Positions 34,594 to 46,489 of a stretch of DNA of 64,000 nucleotides are shown piece after piece (position 1 is the first letter of the stretch; each line of letters begins with the position of its first letter). The notes beneath the pieces were generated by a model. That model was not told the DNA's origin. It searched no databases and was given only the letters and a program-made list of their open reading frames with translations. The DNA lies in NCBI GenBank assembly GCA_022559845.1, contig CM040123.1:322009933-322073932 (forward strand), written 5' to 3'. Position numbers and translations under genes: made by a program. Origin of the DNA: Amorphophallus konjac. Lineage: Eukaryota > Streptophyta > Magnoliopsida > Alismatales > Araceae.

Positions 34594-35349
34594 TCATGCT
34601 AAGCCCTTAAGAAGATCCCATAAGGTCTCCACTTGGTAGGATGATTGGATTGTGGTGTGATAGGAGGAGAAGGGTACTATGGGGAGATCTAGCTCCATGG
34701 AAGGGTAGGCATGGGATGTGATGGGAGGGATCGGTCTCTCCTTTAGCCATCTAGCTAGGGGCCCATCTATGATTATGGTGTCATTTGTGAAGGTTTGTGG
34801 TTCTTGAGGATCCAGACTGTTTGGAGTGGTGAAGGCTTGAGGCTCTTCCTCATCATTGGTGTGAACTTCGGTTTCCTCATGGGTGGGGAGAGGGTCCAGG
34901 CTTGCATTTACTCCTATGTGAGTGGGTGTGGCCTCCTTTCCTAAGGGAATGGGAAGGTCTTTTGGGGATGGGGTGATGATGGTTGGTGCATGGTGCACCT
35001 GGGGTGGTGGGTAAAGGGAGACTTGGGTTAGGATAGGGAGGGGAAGTAGTGGAGGCCTAGGACATAGTAGAGTTGGGGTCGGGAGTGGGAGATGGGTTGG
35101 GTGAGGAGGCTTGGTTTGGTTGGTCTTGGGAGGTGTGTCCCTTATGGGGGAAGATGAAAGAGTGGAGGGTGAGACCATTTGGGCTTGAGTGTTGAGGGGG
35201 GGAGGTGGCCGAGGTAGGATCGGTAGGGAGCGGTGGGGTTTGGGCCATTGGGGTGACCTTAGGCAGGCCGGGTGGAAGTGGAGGAGTGGTAGTGCTCCTC
35301 GGGCTATGACTACCCGGGTAGGAGGGGGAGGGTTGGGGTGTGTAGACAT
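34594..35349 (-). pseudogene. V proline-rich linker region
   Basis: This frame is shared with 33055-34581 and overlaps the end of the gag frame. The first half is a Pro/His/Thr/Leu-rich linker; the end has ARWLKERPIPPI and MELDLPIVPFSSYH. It probably joins gag to the second protein through a frameshift, whether programmed or mutational. Too low in complexity for a functional call. Confidence 0.4.
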
Positions 35350-35904
35350 TTCTAAGCTCGGCCTTCATTTCTTCCCAAGTGTTAATCGGGGCTTGCCCGC
35401 GGATCCTCCTTAAACCCTCAACCATTAGCCAATGAATTTTGGCTTGCTTGGAGAGGTGCATTTTGGCTAGTCTCACTTTCCTCTCTTCGGCCAAGGGGTG
35501 CCAATCAAAGTATTGGCCTATCGAAAATTCCAAATCTAGATAGAGGCTTGGGTTGTAGGATCCCTCAAAGGCGGGGGTTTTGATTTTCAAAAGCGCCAAG
35601 AGGTGGTCAACTGGATTTTTTCGGGGGTAACTCTCATCTATTCTTGGTGCAGGCCCATTTCCCTCAAGTCGATCGAGTCAGAACTTGATGTCTTCTAGCC
35701 GATCAAAGACATTAGGTAGGGCTTTTATGACGGAGTTGATGCCGCCCACTTTGTTGGCAGCAGAGCTTCCATGAGGATTTGGGCCTTTTGGGAAAGGAGA
35801 TGGGGATGGGTATGACGGGTGTGAAATGGCCATTCTAGGGGACAAGGGGGAGGTATCGGGTGACTCGAAATGCATATGCGTCCTAGGACCAACTTGTGGA
35901 GAGA
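35057..35904 (-). pseudogene. gag: V gag
   Basis: It begins just inside the primer site. An N-terminal Pro/Ser-rich part ends in VFDRLEDIKF, then a stop (35678), then the capsid core: KIKTPAFEGSYNPSLYLDLE, FDWHPLAEERKVRLAKMHLS, IHWLMVEGL and TWEEMKAELRNVYTP. This is the plant Ty3/gypsy Retrotrans_gag pattern (P-x-F-x-G-x3-P...Y-x-W-E...K-V-x-L-A...W...W-E-x-M-K). It then runs into a Pro-rich tail without a zinc knuckle. One in-frame stop makes it a pseudogene unless suppressed. Confidence 0.8.
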
Positions 35905-35919
35905 CAAGTTGTGAACTTA

Positions 35920-35930
35920 CTCTGATACCA
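35920..35930 (-). promoter_or_regulatory. V primer-binding site, initiator-Met tRNA
   Basis: The minus strand reads TGGTATCAGAG, two bases after the LTR end CATCA. Confidence 0.9.
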
Positions 35931-35932
35931 CT

Positions 35933-38126
35933 TGATGTGACACCACCTTGGGGTGATAGCCGCAAGGCCAATGCTCCTGGGACCTAAGTATGCAAGCACA
36001 ACTACAAGGCTAAGAAGCCTACGTAAGCGGACACTCGTATGGCGCACACACTCAACCCCGGGGTGACTCAGGGATGCCGAGTCGAGGAAGTGGGACAAGA
36101 CCCTTGCTGGTAGAGGGATAGAAAAGTCCAAGGTAAACCTCCCCTTGGGGTACGGATGCCCAACTCAATGAGTCGGCAATGGCCAAAGGGCACAGGTTCA
36201 CTCACTCACATCCACGGCGGTCGCACGAAGGCGGTGGAGCCTTGGGACCAGGCGCTCTCTCCCTTAACCGATGGCTCAATTGGAGAATATTAAATGAACA
36301 AGCACTATTGGGAGCAAGAGACGAGAGTTTACCTAGCCGGTTTGAAGAAACTGGCTCCGGTCGGAGACATGGGCGAGCGGGAAAGCGTGGGCTACCCGCA
36401 CGCCGTGCCGATGACGCTTCAGCCACTGACCTGCTAGTACAAGCACTACGCCCTCACAGAGGGGTTGGACTAAGGGTGGGGAACTATATTACAACCAAAA
36501 TGTACCTCCACACAGGGAGGGGCGGTCAGCCGTCCAAGCGGGATGGGGGAAAAACTAAGCTAGAAGCCGAATTGCCGAGCTCCCCGGTTCTGCCAGCTTC
36601 AGGAACAGCTGGATAGGTAGTCACTGTCGGTACTGCCACGAGCTATCCTGAACTCCTTTGTTGACCAAACCAGCGCCAAAATATCTTGGGTTGGCCCAGG
36701 AGGACGTCAGAATTTTTGGGGATTTTCTCGTTGGTGGCGACGATCGGGGCAGGGTCGTGAATAGGGCTATTTGACTCGGGATCTGGTAGCTTCTGAGTTG
36801 CTGCAGCTAGAAGACGAGGCCACGACAGAGGCTCCCGAGCTCTGAATCAGGCGAGGCTGGAGTCGTTGGATTGCTGGTTGAGTCCTCTTCGAACGGAGAC
36901 CCACAGGAGTACTGACAGACGTCGGAGTAGACGACGGGACCATGAACAGTAGCCGGGTATCAGATTAGTCCCTGAGGGAACTGATCCAGCGCACCCTAGT
37001 GAGAAAATTTGGAACTTACAGTTCTGAGATCCAAATGGGGCCCTGCTTCTTGGTGATGGAAGAGGACTCATAGGGAAAGGGTGCTGGTCAGGGCAGCCTC
37101 TGCAAGCCACGGTTGGGTGCCTGCCAGGGAGGAACTACGCAGTCTGGGGATATCGGCTCCTCTGGGCACCGAAGTCGGTTGATGGCGAGACCACCTCCGT
37201 TGGAAAGCTGACTGGACAACGATTCCGACGGTATATGGTGCACCTCCTGAAGCCTCATGATGACACCGTGGCACTCTCTGCAATCTGCTAGTACTCTGCT
37301 GCCTGCGACCTAGAGCTAGGGCTGATTGGGAGTGGGGGTAAGAGAGGGGAGAATGGGAAAGGGTGGTTGATGGCTAGGGGGGTATGACCTAGATGGTAAG
37401 GGGGTGATGGGGAAGGGAGGGAAACATCCAGGAAGGGGAGGGAAATTTAAATTTGACCTAGGGTTTGAGCCCCTTCAGCCTTGGGGAGATGGAAGGGTGC
37501 TTGGGAAAGGGTAGTGGGTGGTTGGTGGTTGGAGGGTGGAGTAGGGAGTGGTGGATGCTACCTTGGGGTTGGAGGGGAATTGAATGGATGTATGGGGAAG
37601 GGGTCTTAATGAGAGGTGAATGGGGAGGAGAGGGAGAAATTTCAAAATTTAGGGGTGGTGGAAGAGAGAGAGAGAGGGGCAACCCCCTGAGAGAGAGAGA
37701 GAGATATGAGAGAGATATATCAAGAGAGGGAGGGGAGATAAAATTCTAAGGGAATTTCTAATTTCATTGATCATCAAAGGTTACAAATGAGAGAGGGGAG
37801 GGGGCTATTTATAGACTCCATATTTTTCCTAGGACCAAATTAACCCTGACAAACCAACAATTGACCAACTTTATCCAGGTGGGGGCGCCCATGGGCTTAG
37901 CCCATTGAATTGGGCCCATTATCGAGCCTAGACAATCTAATGACACTTAACTTAGGTAAATAACCCTTATACCTAGTTAGTAGACTCAAATAAAAGGAAA
38001 ATTACAATGATATGACTCAAAGAAAATTACATATGACTCAAAAATAAATGATTAGATCATGTCGGACGCCTCCGGGGGTGAGGAGAAGGGCCGTGAGTGC
38101 CGGAACGGATGGTGATGACCCCATCA
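35933..38126 (-). repeat. V 5' LTR (right)
   Basis: The 2194-base partner of 30856-33019. TATA box at 37805-37814 (minus). Differences from the left LTR are mostly transitions and microsatellite length changes. Confidence 0.92.
37805..37814 (-). promoter_or_regulatory. TATA box of V right LTR
   Basis: CTATAAATAG on the minus strand, matching the left LTR. Confidence 0.65.
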
Positions 38127-38247
38127 AGAAAATTCTTCATTTTGTGCGAGACCGAGGTTATCATGTAAAATTGCATAATTAACTTCATTAAAGCCCCAAA
38201 AATGATGTGTGTGATATGAATAGTAATAGACAATTACTCTCTTATCA
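38127..38247 (-). repeat. Z 5' LTR, second part
   Basis: This resumes after V with AGAAAATTCTTCATTTTG, as in the left LTR near 21230, and ends CTCTTATCA. ACCCC follows. Confidence 0.85.
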
Positions 38248-39831
38248 ACCCCCACCGCCAAAGCCAGTAAGGAAGGTGAGCCAAGTAGCTCCGACAAGAA
38301 GCCCACAGACAAACCAGCCGCTCCTTCTTTTTCAGAGCGTATGAAGACACCATTCTCCTTCAAGAAGGAACATATGAAGATGCTCTTCGACCTCTGCATG
38401 TCTCAAAAGATTATCGAGCTGCTAGAAGCTCGCAAGCCAGATGATGCCCCGAAAGCCGATGATCCTAGCTACTGCCCGTATCATCGCATGTTCGGTCATC
38501 TACTTGAAGATTGCAATGTCTTCAAGACTCAGGCATAGAAGCTAATCAGAGATGGCCTCATCAAAATAAAGAGTGGTCTCGTCGATCCTCTGCAGCCACA
38601 CACGTGGTCCAAACCCGCTAATACAACACGTGTGATTCACTATTCATCTAATGTGATTCACATGATGGCCACGTTATCTCTCTCTCTGACATTGAAGTAG
38701 AAGAACCCAACACTAGCCAAGGCGAGCACTCATTGTGGTATCCCGGGTGGAGACCCCGGCATGACCCCACACCTCTTTCCTTTCCAAGAGAAAGGACTAG
38801 GCGGCTCTTTGATGTCCTCGTCCAGAGAGGGCAAATCATGGCACATGAGCCATCAGTAGACTATGCTCAATGGGACTTCACTCATCCCCAGTATTGCCCT
38901 TTCCATGCCAGAATCTGCCACGCGATCGAATCCTACGAGGAAGTTCAACACTTAATCCAAGAGCAGATCCAGTGGGAGCAGATTGCTGCTGAGGGGAACT
39001 CCATGGCGACTCTGAGGCTCCGAGAAGTCATTGCGGAAACCCTGGGAATTGCCAGAAATGCACTCGACCAACTAGATCCTCCTCGAGCAAATGGGCACGG
39101 GTTGCCCTATCGATATGTCCCGGAGTGGCCTGAGTTTCAAGTTGACAACTGAGAAGCTCTCGAGCGATTGCAAAGTCGTAGGAGACAGGACAACAACCAA
39201 GGGACTTAGCCGAGTAATTTCTCAGTCAACGTCATCCATCCTCCTGTCACTTCAGCTCCTCCAGATACCTAGATGACGAGTATCGGTCAGTCGGCTCCTG
39301 CTACTTTGGTCTCGCATTGGCGGCCCTGGCAAGAGTTGGAATCTATTCCCTTCTCCAAGGAGGATACTTCCAGGCTACTTCGAGTCCTTCTCAGCCGAGA
39401 GGATGTCCTAGTAAGTGAGATGACGATGGGCATCCCAAGTTCCTGTCGCTACTCCCTTGCTCCGACTCCACCGCCTATGCCAAAAGATAGGGAGGGGAAA
39501 CAAAAATAGGACGGAACCTCGACACCCCCGTGTCGTGTCTCTCCATCTGGCATGCCTTCGGGTTCCCTTCATATACCTTGCAGCCCAGCTCAGATAGTGA
39601 AGAAGACATCTTTGGAATCTTCAACGACTCTGGCAAGCCAGTCGGGCCCGTCACAGCCAGGCCCAATTAATACACAAGGTCAGAATAATCGCCAAGAGTG
39701 GCGATGCTCTGATGCTCCTCTAGTTACCATTGGATGCCGCTCCAAGCCAGATAGCGAAGGCAAAGCTAACGAGCAAGACTCCAAGCAAGTCCCCCAGTCC
39801 AAATGCCAAACAAGAGCTCCACCACCATGAG
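38248..39831 (+). pseudogene. gag: Y: gag fragment of a Tat-like element
   Basis: The plus-strand frame 38341-38538 has FSFKKEHMKMLFDLC, then DDPSYCPYHRMFGHLLEDC, the intact form of the CPYH-x4-H-x3-EDC motif that is degenerate in X1. A TAG follows at 38536. Further frames (38733-39152 and 39273-39830) carry a second, weaker copy, QYCPFHARICHAIESYEEV. Upstream sequence is cut off by the Z LTR and downstream by S. It is a decayed internal fragment related to, but distinct from, X. Confidence 0.65.
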
Positions 39832-41627
39832 TGTTGAGTGTGTGCTTTTGATGATTACAAAATGACTTTATCGCTTGGCCTTGTGCTTGAATGGTTCTTC
39901 AGGTTTTCATGTGCTTGAATCTTCTTATCTTCTTGCTATTAAGTTTAAAATTGATACATGGTTGTGGAGATTTAATAGTGTGGTTATTTTAAGATGAAAA
40001 CTCATGTTGTATAAGGATTAAAGTTATTGAGTTTAATGCTATACTAATATGGGTGGTGTGTTTGACTTGCCAATTTGGTTGACTTGTGAACGTGCAAGTT
40101 TTTATGTTTTAAACTCACATTTTCACTCTTGAGATCACAACATTTGAGATGGTAGTGTTCCAACTTGATATGCATGCTATATTGTTCATTGTCATTCAAG
40201 GAATGCTAGTTACAATGGAGGAGGTAATATGAATTTCAAATCCATACTAATTTGATTTTTCTTTAGTTTTGTAGGTTCAAACCGTCAAAATAATTCTTTC
40301 GGAATCAAGGGACTTTGGTCACATTTATACCATTGGGTTTATATGGCTTAAAGGGGATGAATTTGTATCTTTCATAACCCTCAGCAGCGACCCCCTGTGG
40401 CCTGGGCTGTCTGCACTGCAGACAGAACAGGCAGCTGAAGGGGTCGACCCCCCTCAGCCAGACTTCTGTCTAGGCTATTTTGTGTGTAGAATCATGCAGG
40501 GTCGACCCCTTCCGGATGGGATTTTCATAAGTGGATAAAACCCATTGTATTGGGTTGGAAACATTACCATTCTACCCCTAAAAGGTTCCTACACATATGA
40601 GGGCATTCTTAACATGTTTTAGGAGGGTTTTATGAGTATTTTGGCCACTCTAACTTATATATATACCTCAACTCCGAATTTGAGAGACAAGAACCCTCAT
40701 GTGCTTATTTTCTATCTTGTAGGAGAATAAGACCAAGGATGAGAAAAGAAAAACATGGGAAGGGGTTCAGATCTACTTCAAGGCATTTCTGGAGATCGTG
40801 GAAGAAGAGAAAGAAGAGCGGAATGATGAAAGGAGCAAGATGGTGGCGACTTCGTGATCATCCGTCAATGAACCAAGGAGAGCCATATCTTCTAGAGAAA
40901 GGGGGAGCTTTATGCTTGAGAGATCTTTTTCATTTCAGTCTTTAGATTATATCTTGGGCTTATTGTATTCATTTGTGAACATTTCATCAAATTCTGAACG
41001 AATATCTTGTGTGGGTGTTCGAAGAGTGGATTCACCGAGTGTTTATGTTGACGCTTGTGCGTCATTTTGTGCGGTGGATATCCGCGTGTGTGTTGGGGCA
41101 AGTCCCCGTGTGTGTGTTGACTTCGCAGCGTGTATGTTGGGGTTTTTACCCCGTGTGTGTGGGGAGAAATCCCCGTGTTTGCTGCATTCACAGCGTGTTG
41201 AGGAAGCCTTACTCAGTTTAGTGAGGGGTGGACGTAGGGAGCCCATCGTGGTCCCGAATGACGTAAAAAATCATTGTGTCATTGTGAATGCATGTTTGAT
41301 TGTTCCATATCTTCTATCTCCATTCACATGATATTTTGCCAATTGTTGTGCTCAGCTATTGTTACATGCATTTGATTCTCACACACATATCTATCTAACA
41401 ATTGATGTTTTAGAGGTTTGTTCAATTGACCTTAAGAGGGTGAACTAATTTCGCTGTGCTTTAGCCTTGTATGTGTTCCTTGAGATTCAACATTCTCTTA
41501 AGTTCTTCAGCATCTCAGAGATTATAATAGTGGCATATTGATCGAACTAATTTTAATTGGGCAAAGTTTTTAAAGGATCTATTCGCCCCCCCTCTAGATC
41601 CGTCTTCCTGCACTACGGGACCCAACA
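39832..41627 (+). repeat. S 5' LTR
   Basis: This complete LTR of 1796 bases has a TATA run (40656-40665) and three GTCGAC palindrome sites (40388, 40440-40451, 40499-40509), each present as a single unit. Confidence 0.9.
40656..40665 (+). promoter_or_regulatory. TATA box of S 5' LTR
   Basis: TATATATATA follows CTCTAACT. It is lost from the truncated right LTR. Confidence 0.5.
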
Positions 41628-41629
41628 AT

Positions 41630-41641
41630 TGATATCAGAGC
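41630..41641 (+). promoter_or_regulatory. S primer-binding site
   Basis: TGATATCAGAGC differs by one base from the initiator-Met complement TGGTATCAGAGC and starts two bases after the LTR. Confidence 0.85.
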
Positions 41642-41700
41642 AAGGCTCTGCTGTCCCTAGATCTAACGATCTACAAAGAGATCCCAGTGCATCTGCAATC

Positions 41701-43428
41701 ATGAATTTTTCTGTTGAAAAGATTCCAATGAATTCTCCAACTATTTTTAATGGCTTTGACTTTTATCTCTGGCTCGGAAGAATATCTAGAGCTATCAATT
41801 CTTATGATCCCAAGCCATGGAAAATTATATCTGTTGGTCCTTATATACAACCATTGGACAAGTCCAAATGGTTTGATAAACATAGGGATACAAATGATGA
41901 TAATCTTGCTGCTCTGAACTTATTAAAAGCTGCAGTTGACTCTAACCGATTTCCATTTGTCCTAAATTGTAGCTCAGCCAAAGAAATACTGGATCACCTG
42001 GTGAGCATCCACGAGGAAGAGGAGGCCAGATACTTGATGGCCGATAAAGGTGATCATAGTAGTGATCAAAGGGACGGAATGTCCTCTGAGGTAAACTCTA
42101 ATTCTGACGATGATGAATTCTCATTTGAAGAACTGTTAATTGCTTATGAAGTACTGTCAGAGAAATTTAAGAGAATTAAGGCTGGGAACAGAAAGCTCAA
42201 AAAGAATTGTGAAAACACTATCCATGAGAATAGTTCTTGTGATAAATGTTCTGAAATTGAGAAACTGCATGAATCTATTCTGCTTGATGTCAATATGTAT
42301 AACGAACAAGTTAATAGTTTGAAAAATGAAAATAACCTGTTACTGGATAAAATTTCAGAACATCAAAATCAGAAAAAGACTTGAAAGGAAAACTGAGCTC
42401 AATAAACAATGATCAAGTTTTAACTGATGAGTTCATTCAAATTGAAAAGCTTGCAAAAGAAAATGAGAAGTTAAAAGAGTTAAACACAGCCATGTCAGAA
42501 AGACTATTACCTCTTGAAAAAGGAAAAACTATGGCTGTCAATGTTGAATCGGAAAAACTACTTGTATTAGAACAAGAGATTGAGAGCTATAAAACTGCAA
42601 ATAGAGTGTTGAATGAGAGTGTTGTGTGCAGCGAACAAGAAATTATAAGTTATGAGCTGCACATTGCTTCACTTGAATTTGAAATTGAAGATTTGAATAC
42701 TTCATTATTTAAATTCGTGAAAGGAAAAGACAATCTTGATAAAATTTTGGAGACCAAGGTAAATTTCCAACGGGAAGGTCTAGGATATGAACCTAGTAAA
42801 AAGAAAGCCTTTGGTCTGAAAACTCAAATGTCATTTGTGCATGCTTCATGTTCTTCTAATGCGTCTTTTGTTGAGAAACCCAAGATTAAAACTTAGGCCC
42901 AACCTAGGACCAAGAAATCTCCTCCCTCACCAAATTGTCAAAATGGTCCTAAGAGTCAGAATAGAAAATTTGATTCTCACCAAAGTCACATGAAGCATGC
43001 TCATATCCGAAAACTTTAGTTATTATTACTGTGGTCAGCCTAGGCATGTTATGAGTAATTGTCCAGTTATGAAACTTGATGATTTGAAAGCATGCGAAAA
43101 TGATTGTGCCTCAAGAAGGAGGAGTAGTTCTTGTTTCACTCGTGGAAAGCCTGGACACCATGTGTCACAGTGCTGGTAAGCAAATAGAAAGAAAAATTTC
43201 CATGTCAATAATGATAACATTTTTGCTAGGTCACAGCAAATGAATACTCATGCCTACAAGAAATCTGTGAAGACTTCAAAGTGTTGTCATTACTGTGGAA
43301 AGAATGGGCATACCATGCAAGATTGTGCTTTAATGAGTTTTGATGATTTGAATGCCTTAAGTAAATTGAATGATCATGTTAACCATCTGGGACCCAAGAA
43401 GACTTGGGTACCCAAAACTGTGAAATGA
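41701..43428 (+). pseudogene. gag: S gag
   Basis: It starts at the ATG at 41701. The first 228 codons hold the copia-type gag head (FNGFDFYLWLGRI, DKSKWFDKHRDTNDDNLAALN) and end at TGA 42382, where the frame shifts. The next frame is a long coiled coil (IEKLAKENEKLKELN, LEQEIESYK) with the Sirevirus-like ending KGKDNLDKIL...GLGYEP. A TAG (42894), another shift near 43000 and a TAA (43177) break it further. Zinc knuckles follow: YYYCGQPRHVMSNC (altered), one with CFTRGKPGHHVSQC (altered), and an intact CHYCGKNGHTMQDC. It ends at 43428 after GPKKTWVPK. Confidence 0.88.
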
Positions 43429-46400
43429 TAACCTTGGTGCAGGGGTGCCTTGAGGACAAAAGAAAGGGTCTCTCATATGGCAAAGGTAAGAAAACAAAAA
43501 TCAGAATTTAATCCCTACTGTACTGCCAGTGACTTCAATGAAGCTGGCCTGTTTTCAAAATAATTGCTGAACTAGTATGGATGAAGGAATATTGGGTCTA
43601 CTGAAATGCTGACTTTCTTGAAGATAGTGATTATGGTGGTTGAAGGCATATCGCTGCCACTGATAAACTCAGAACTGAAAATGAAATCTCTGCATTAGCT
43701 TATGGCACTAAGTGGCATTGATCATATGACAGGCAATGTCTCTAAAAGCTTGAAATGTTTTTGCTATCTCTTACTATGCTGAAAATGTCTAAATGGTTTT
43801 TTGAATACTTTTCAGTTGGAAGTGCATGAGCATTTAAGATTAAATGAGTTTCTGGTATCTGACATTTTGTGTTTGTGGAAGGGTGGATTACGTCCACCTG
43901 GAAGCTCTCACCATGTCTGAGTTGGGTCTTCAGACCTTCACCTTCACCTCCACCTCGTACCAGAACTTGAAAATTTTGACTGGTTTGTGAATGATTTTTA
44001 AACTGACATGTATCAATTTGGAAATGAGTTTCTAAATTGGTTCTAAAAATCTATTTCTGAACTACTTCTGAAATCTTACTCACTGCTCATTTTTGAGCAA
44101 GTCTTTCTTTTTGGACTGGATTGCATGTTTACATATTTTTGTTGGATGCTTTTGACTGTGAGTTTTTGAAAACTCTATGGGCTGCATTGCATATTTCTGA
44201 TCATGTCTGAATCCTTGTTCATAAATGTCATGAAATGGAGAATGATTTCTTAAATGTTTTATGATGCTCCTAGTGAGGGGGAGTTATTGGCTGAATGATG
44301 TGCAACTGTGATTCAATCTAATCTTCTTTTAGAAGAACATCCCATGCTAATTGCTCAAGCTGAATTGCTCAAAATTGTCTAAAAATTGATCCTTGAAAAT
44401 GCTGAAATTCTCGCAATGGATTTCTAAAATTTTGTCACTGTCTGCACTAAAGGTGTCGACCCCAAGGGTCGACCCTCTCTCATGATAATTCTATCTGCAG
44501 GTTTTCTGAACAGTTTGGGTAAATGATCTGAAAGTGTCGACCCCCTTGAGTCTTAAGTTTGTTTTGACTCTTGAACCTATCAGTCTATCATTTGCATTCT
44601 GAATGCTTTCTTGTGCAATCTATCATAATATTCAAGTCACTCAGAGTGTAAATTAAGCTTTTGCATCTTGCACTGCACTCTCATATAGGTTATAGGTTTC
44701 ATACCTCTCTTTCAAAACCTTCATTGAGTCTTCCTGAAAATCATGCATTAGAGTTCATACATTAATTGCATTAAGATCACTCAAAGCAAATCTGATCCCA
44801 TGCATTCTTCCATGCATTTAGGACATTCAAGCAACACCTAAATTTTGCATTCATAATGCATTCTGCATTCTATATCACACATTGCATATTTTCTAAATTG
44901 TGTGCTTGCATGTTTATGTATATGGTAAACAACCTCCGTCCTTGAATCTTCTATGACCTTATGCCTTCTTGCTAAATAATGTTGCGTTTGAGTCATCACT
45001 GGTGTGTTTCATGTCATACACTCAGGGGGAGTAAATATTTTAATAAGTGCATCTATGTAGGGGGAGTTGCACTGTCATATGCTCATGAAAATTTTCTGTA
45101 TACATGATAAATCAAATTCGCACACTTCATACACAAAATGTGAAAATGAGTGTTAATCATAAGGATATAGGAATTTCTTTTCAACACTCTGAGAAATTAA
45201 ACTTGATGCATGAATGTTAATGAGAGTTGAGGAAAAAGCTGCCTGCCTTATTGTAGGTAGAATCTGAACAAAAATTAATGGCAGAGCAATACTCACTCTC
45301 ACTAAGTAGATTGGATGCATGTCACCTGGGACGTGATATGGTTCATTTTGAAAAGTGTTGTACTGAAGTATCTCTACTTAGTTGAGGTGAGATGGTTTAT
45401 GCTCTGAGTAACTGGGGAGTCTGGCATGTGCTCCATGTGTCTCCTCGCGTAAAAAATGAGTAGATTGAACCTGATCACTATTAGAAAAATTCAGATTATC
45501 TTTGTGAAAATTTATGAGTTGAAAAATTCTAGAAAAAAAATCATTGAGGCAGAGCGAAGCCTCCAATACATTGTTCTCTAGATTGAAATGTAGTCTCTGT
45601 AATTACTCCTGTGTTGAACTGAAAATCTGAATATCCTTATGACTAATGCCTATGTTCATGTTATTCACTTATACACTTGGAAATTTGACTTAATATGTAT
45701 TCTGAAAATTGGAATGACTCCATTGGCTTATGTACGATTCTTCTACATACTTGTACAGTTCCCTAGGTGTTATTCATGAACACTGTGGTTGTATTGACTC
45801 ATCTGCACTTCTCGTACACCTATCCCAACCCTTTAGATAAAAAGGGGGAGCTATATTGCATGAATCTACATTTAATTGCTTGGAGTCAATTACATTTGAT
45901 CATTCTATTTGCACTCTGCATGTCCATATTGTCCATATCTGCATTTCGACCACGTGCATTTAGTTCATGCATGCATGGTCATTAGTTTTTGGAGAGAGTA
46001 ATGTGCATAATCTTTGCATTTGGAAGATAGAGGTCATATTGTGCATATTTGGCATCTATAGCATTCATTCAGTGCATATTATGAACTGCATCAGTTTGAA
46101 CAACTTGTCCACATTTCAAATAACCCCATTGTCCGTCGATTTTTGTCAATGATAAAGGGGGAGTGGTTGTAATCTTGTGCATAATTCATGATCATATCAT
46201 TTTGCTTGAACTACAACCATGTGCATAGTTTTTGCGAATAGCTTTGAAATTCAACTGCCTAAATTGCCTTGAGTCTTGTAATGTTCAATTCATGACTATT
46301 GGATCTACATTGTTGAGGTTTGCAAGTCTGATTTTGATATGCTTTGCTCTTGTGTTTGTGGTTTTCCTCTTAGTCTTGTCCCTTTTGCTCCCATCATGAA

Positions 46401-46475
46401 TTCCCCATAATGATCCCCATTTCTGATTATGTCAAAGGGGGAGAGAGCAATAATGCATAACATTTTGTCATCATC
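43429..46475 (+). other. S non-coding internal region with repeated polypurine tracts
   Basis: About 3 kb sit where pol should be, and I see no pol motif in any frame. The short frames listed there are AT-rich noise. AGGGGGAG-type tracts occur at 44272-44283, 45024-45031, 45059-45066, 45842-45850, 46154-46163 and 46434-46447. GTCGACCC words recur at 44457-44480 and 44535. Repeated polypurine tracts before the 3' LTR are a known Sirevirus trait. Confidence 0.7.
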
Positions 46476-46488
46476 AAAATGGGGGGGA
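46476..46488 (+). promoter_or_regulatory. S polypurine tract
   Basis: AAAATGGGGGGGA lies directly before the LTR start. Confidence 0.85.
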
Positions 46489-46489
46489 T

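Larger units (their letters stand above)
30856..38126 (-). mobile_element. V: non-autonomous LTR element with gag and chromodomain-like tail
   Basis: A 7271-base element with 2.2 kb LTRs, TGATG...CATCA ends, AGAAA duplications and an initiator-Met primer site on the minus strand. The internal 2.9 kb encodes gag and a long unrecognised protein ending in a chromodomain-like segment. There is no protease, RT, RNase H or integrase core, and no room for them. It must have moved using enzymes from another element. Confidence 0.93.
20494..38247 (-). mobile_element. Z: Athila-like Ty3/gypsy element, interrupted by L and V
   Basis: The right end carries a TGGCG-type primer site (28942-28962, minus), and the left end carries a polypurine tract beside an LTR starting TGATAAG (minus). 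The two LTR copies share 20494-21334 with 30139-30855 plus 38127-38247. The left copy stops matching at 20494, so it is truncated or rearranged, and no target duplication could be found. Coding is limited to decayed fragments; no RT or integrase is visible. L and V account for about 10.3 kb of the span. Confidence 0.75.

Noticed and set aside
34594..35349. Proline-rich frame of V as an extensin-like host gene
   Set aside because: It shares its frame with the downstream V protein, overlaps gag and lies between V LTRs, so it belongs to the element.
43429..46489. Possible copia pol remnant after S gag
   Set aside because: I looked for the integrase, RT and RNase H words typical of copia in all frames of this stretch and saw none. 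The frames are short and AT-biased.
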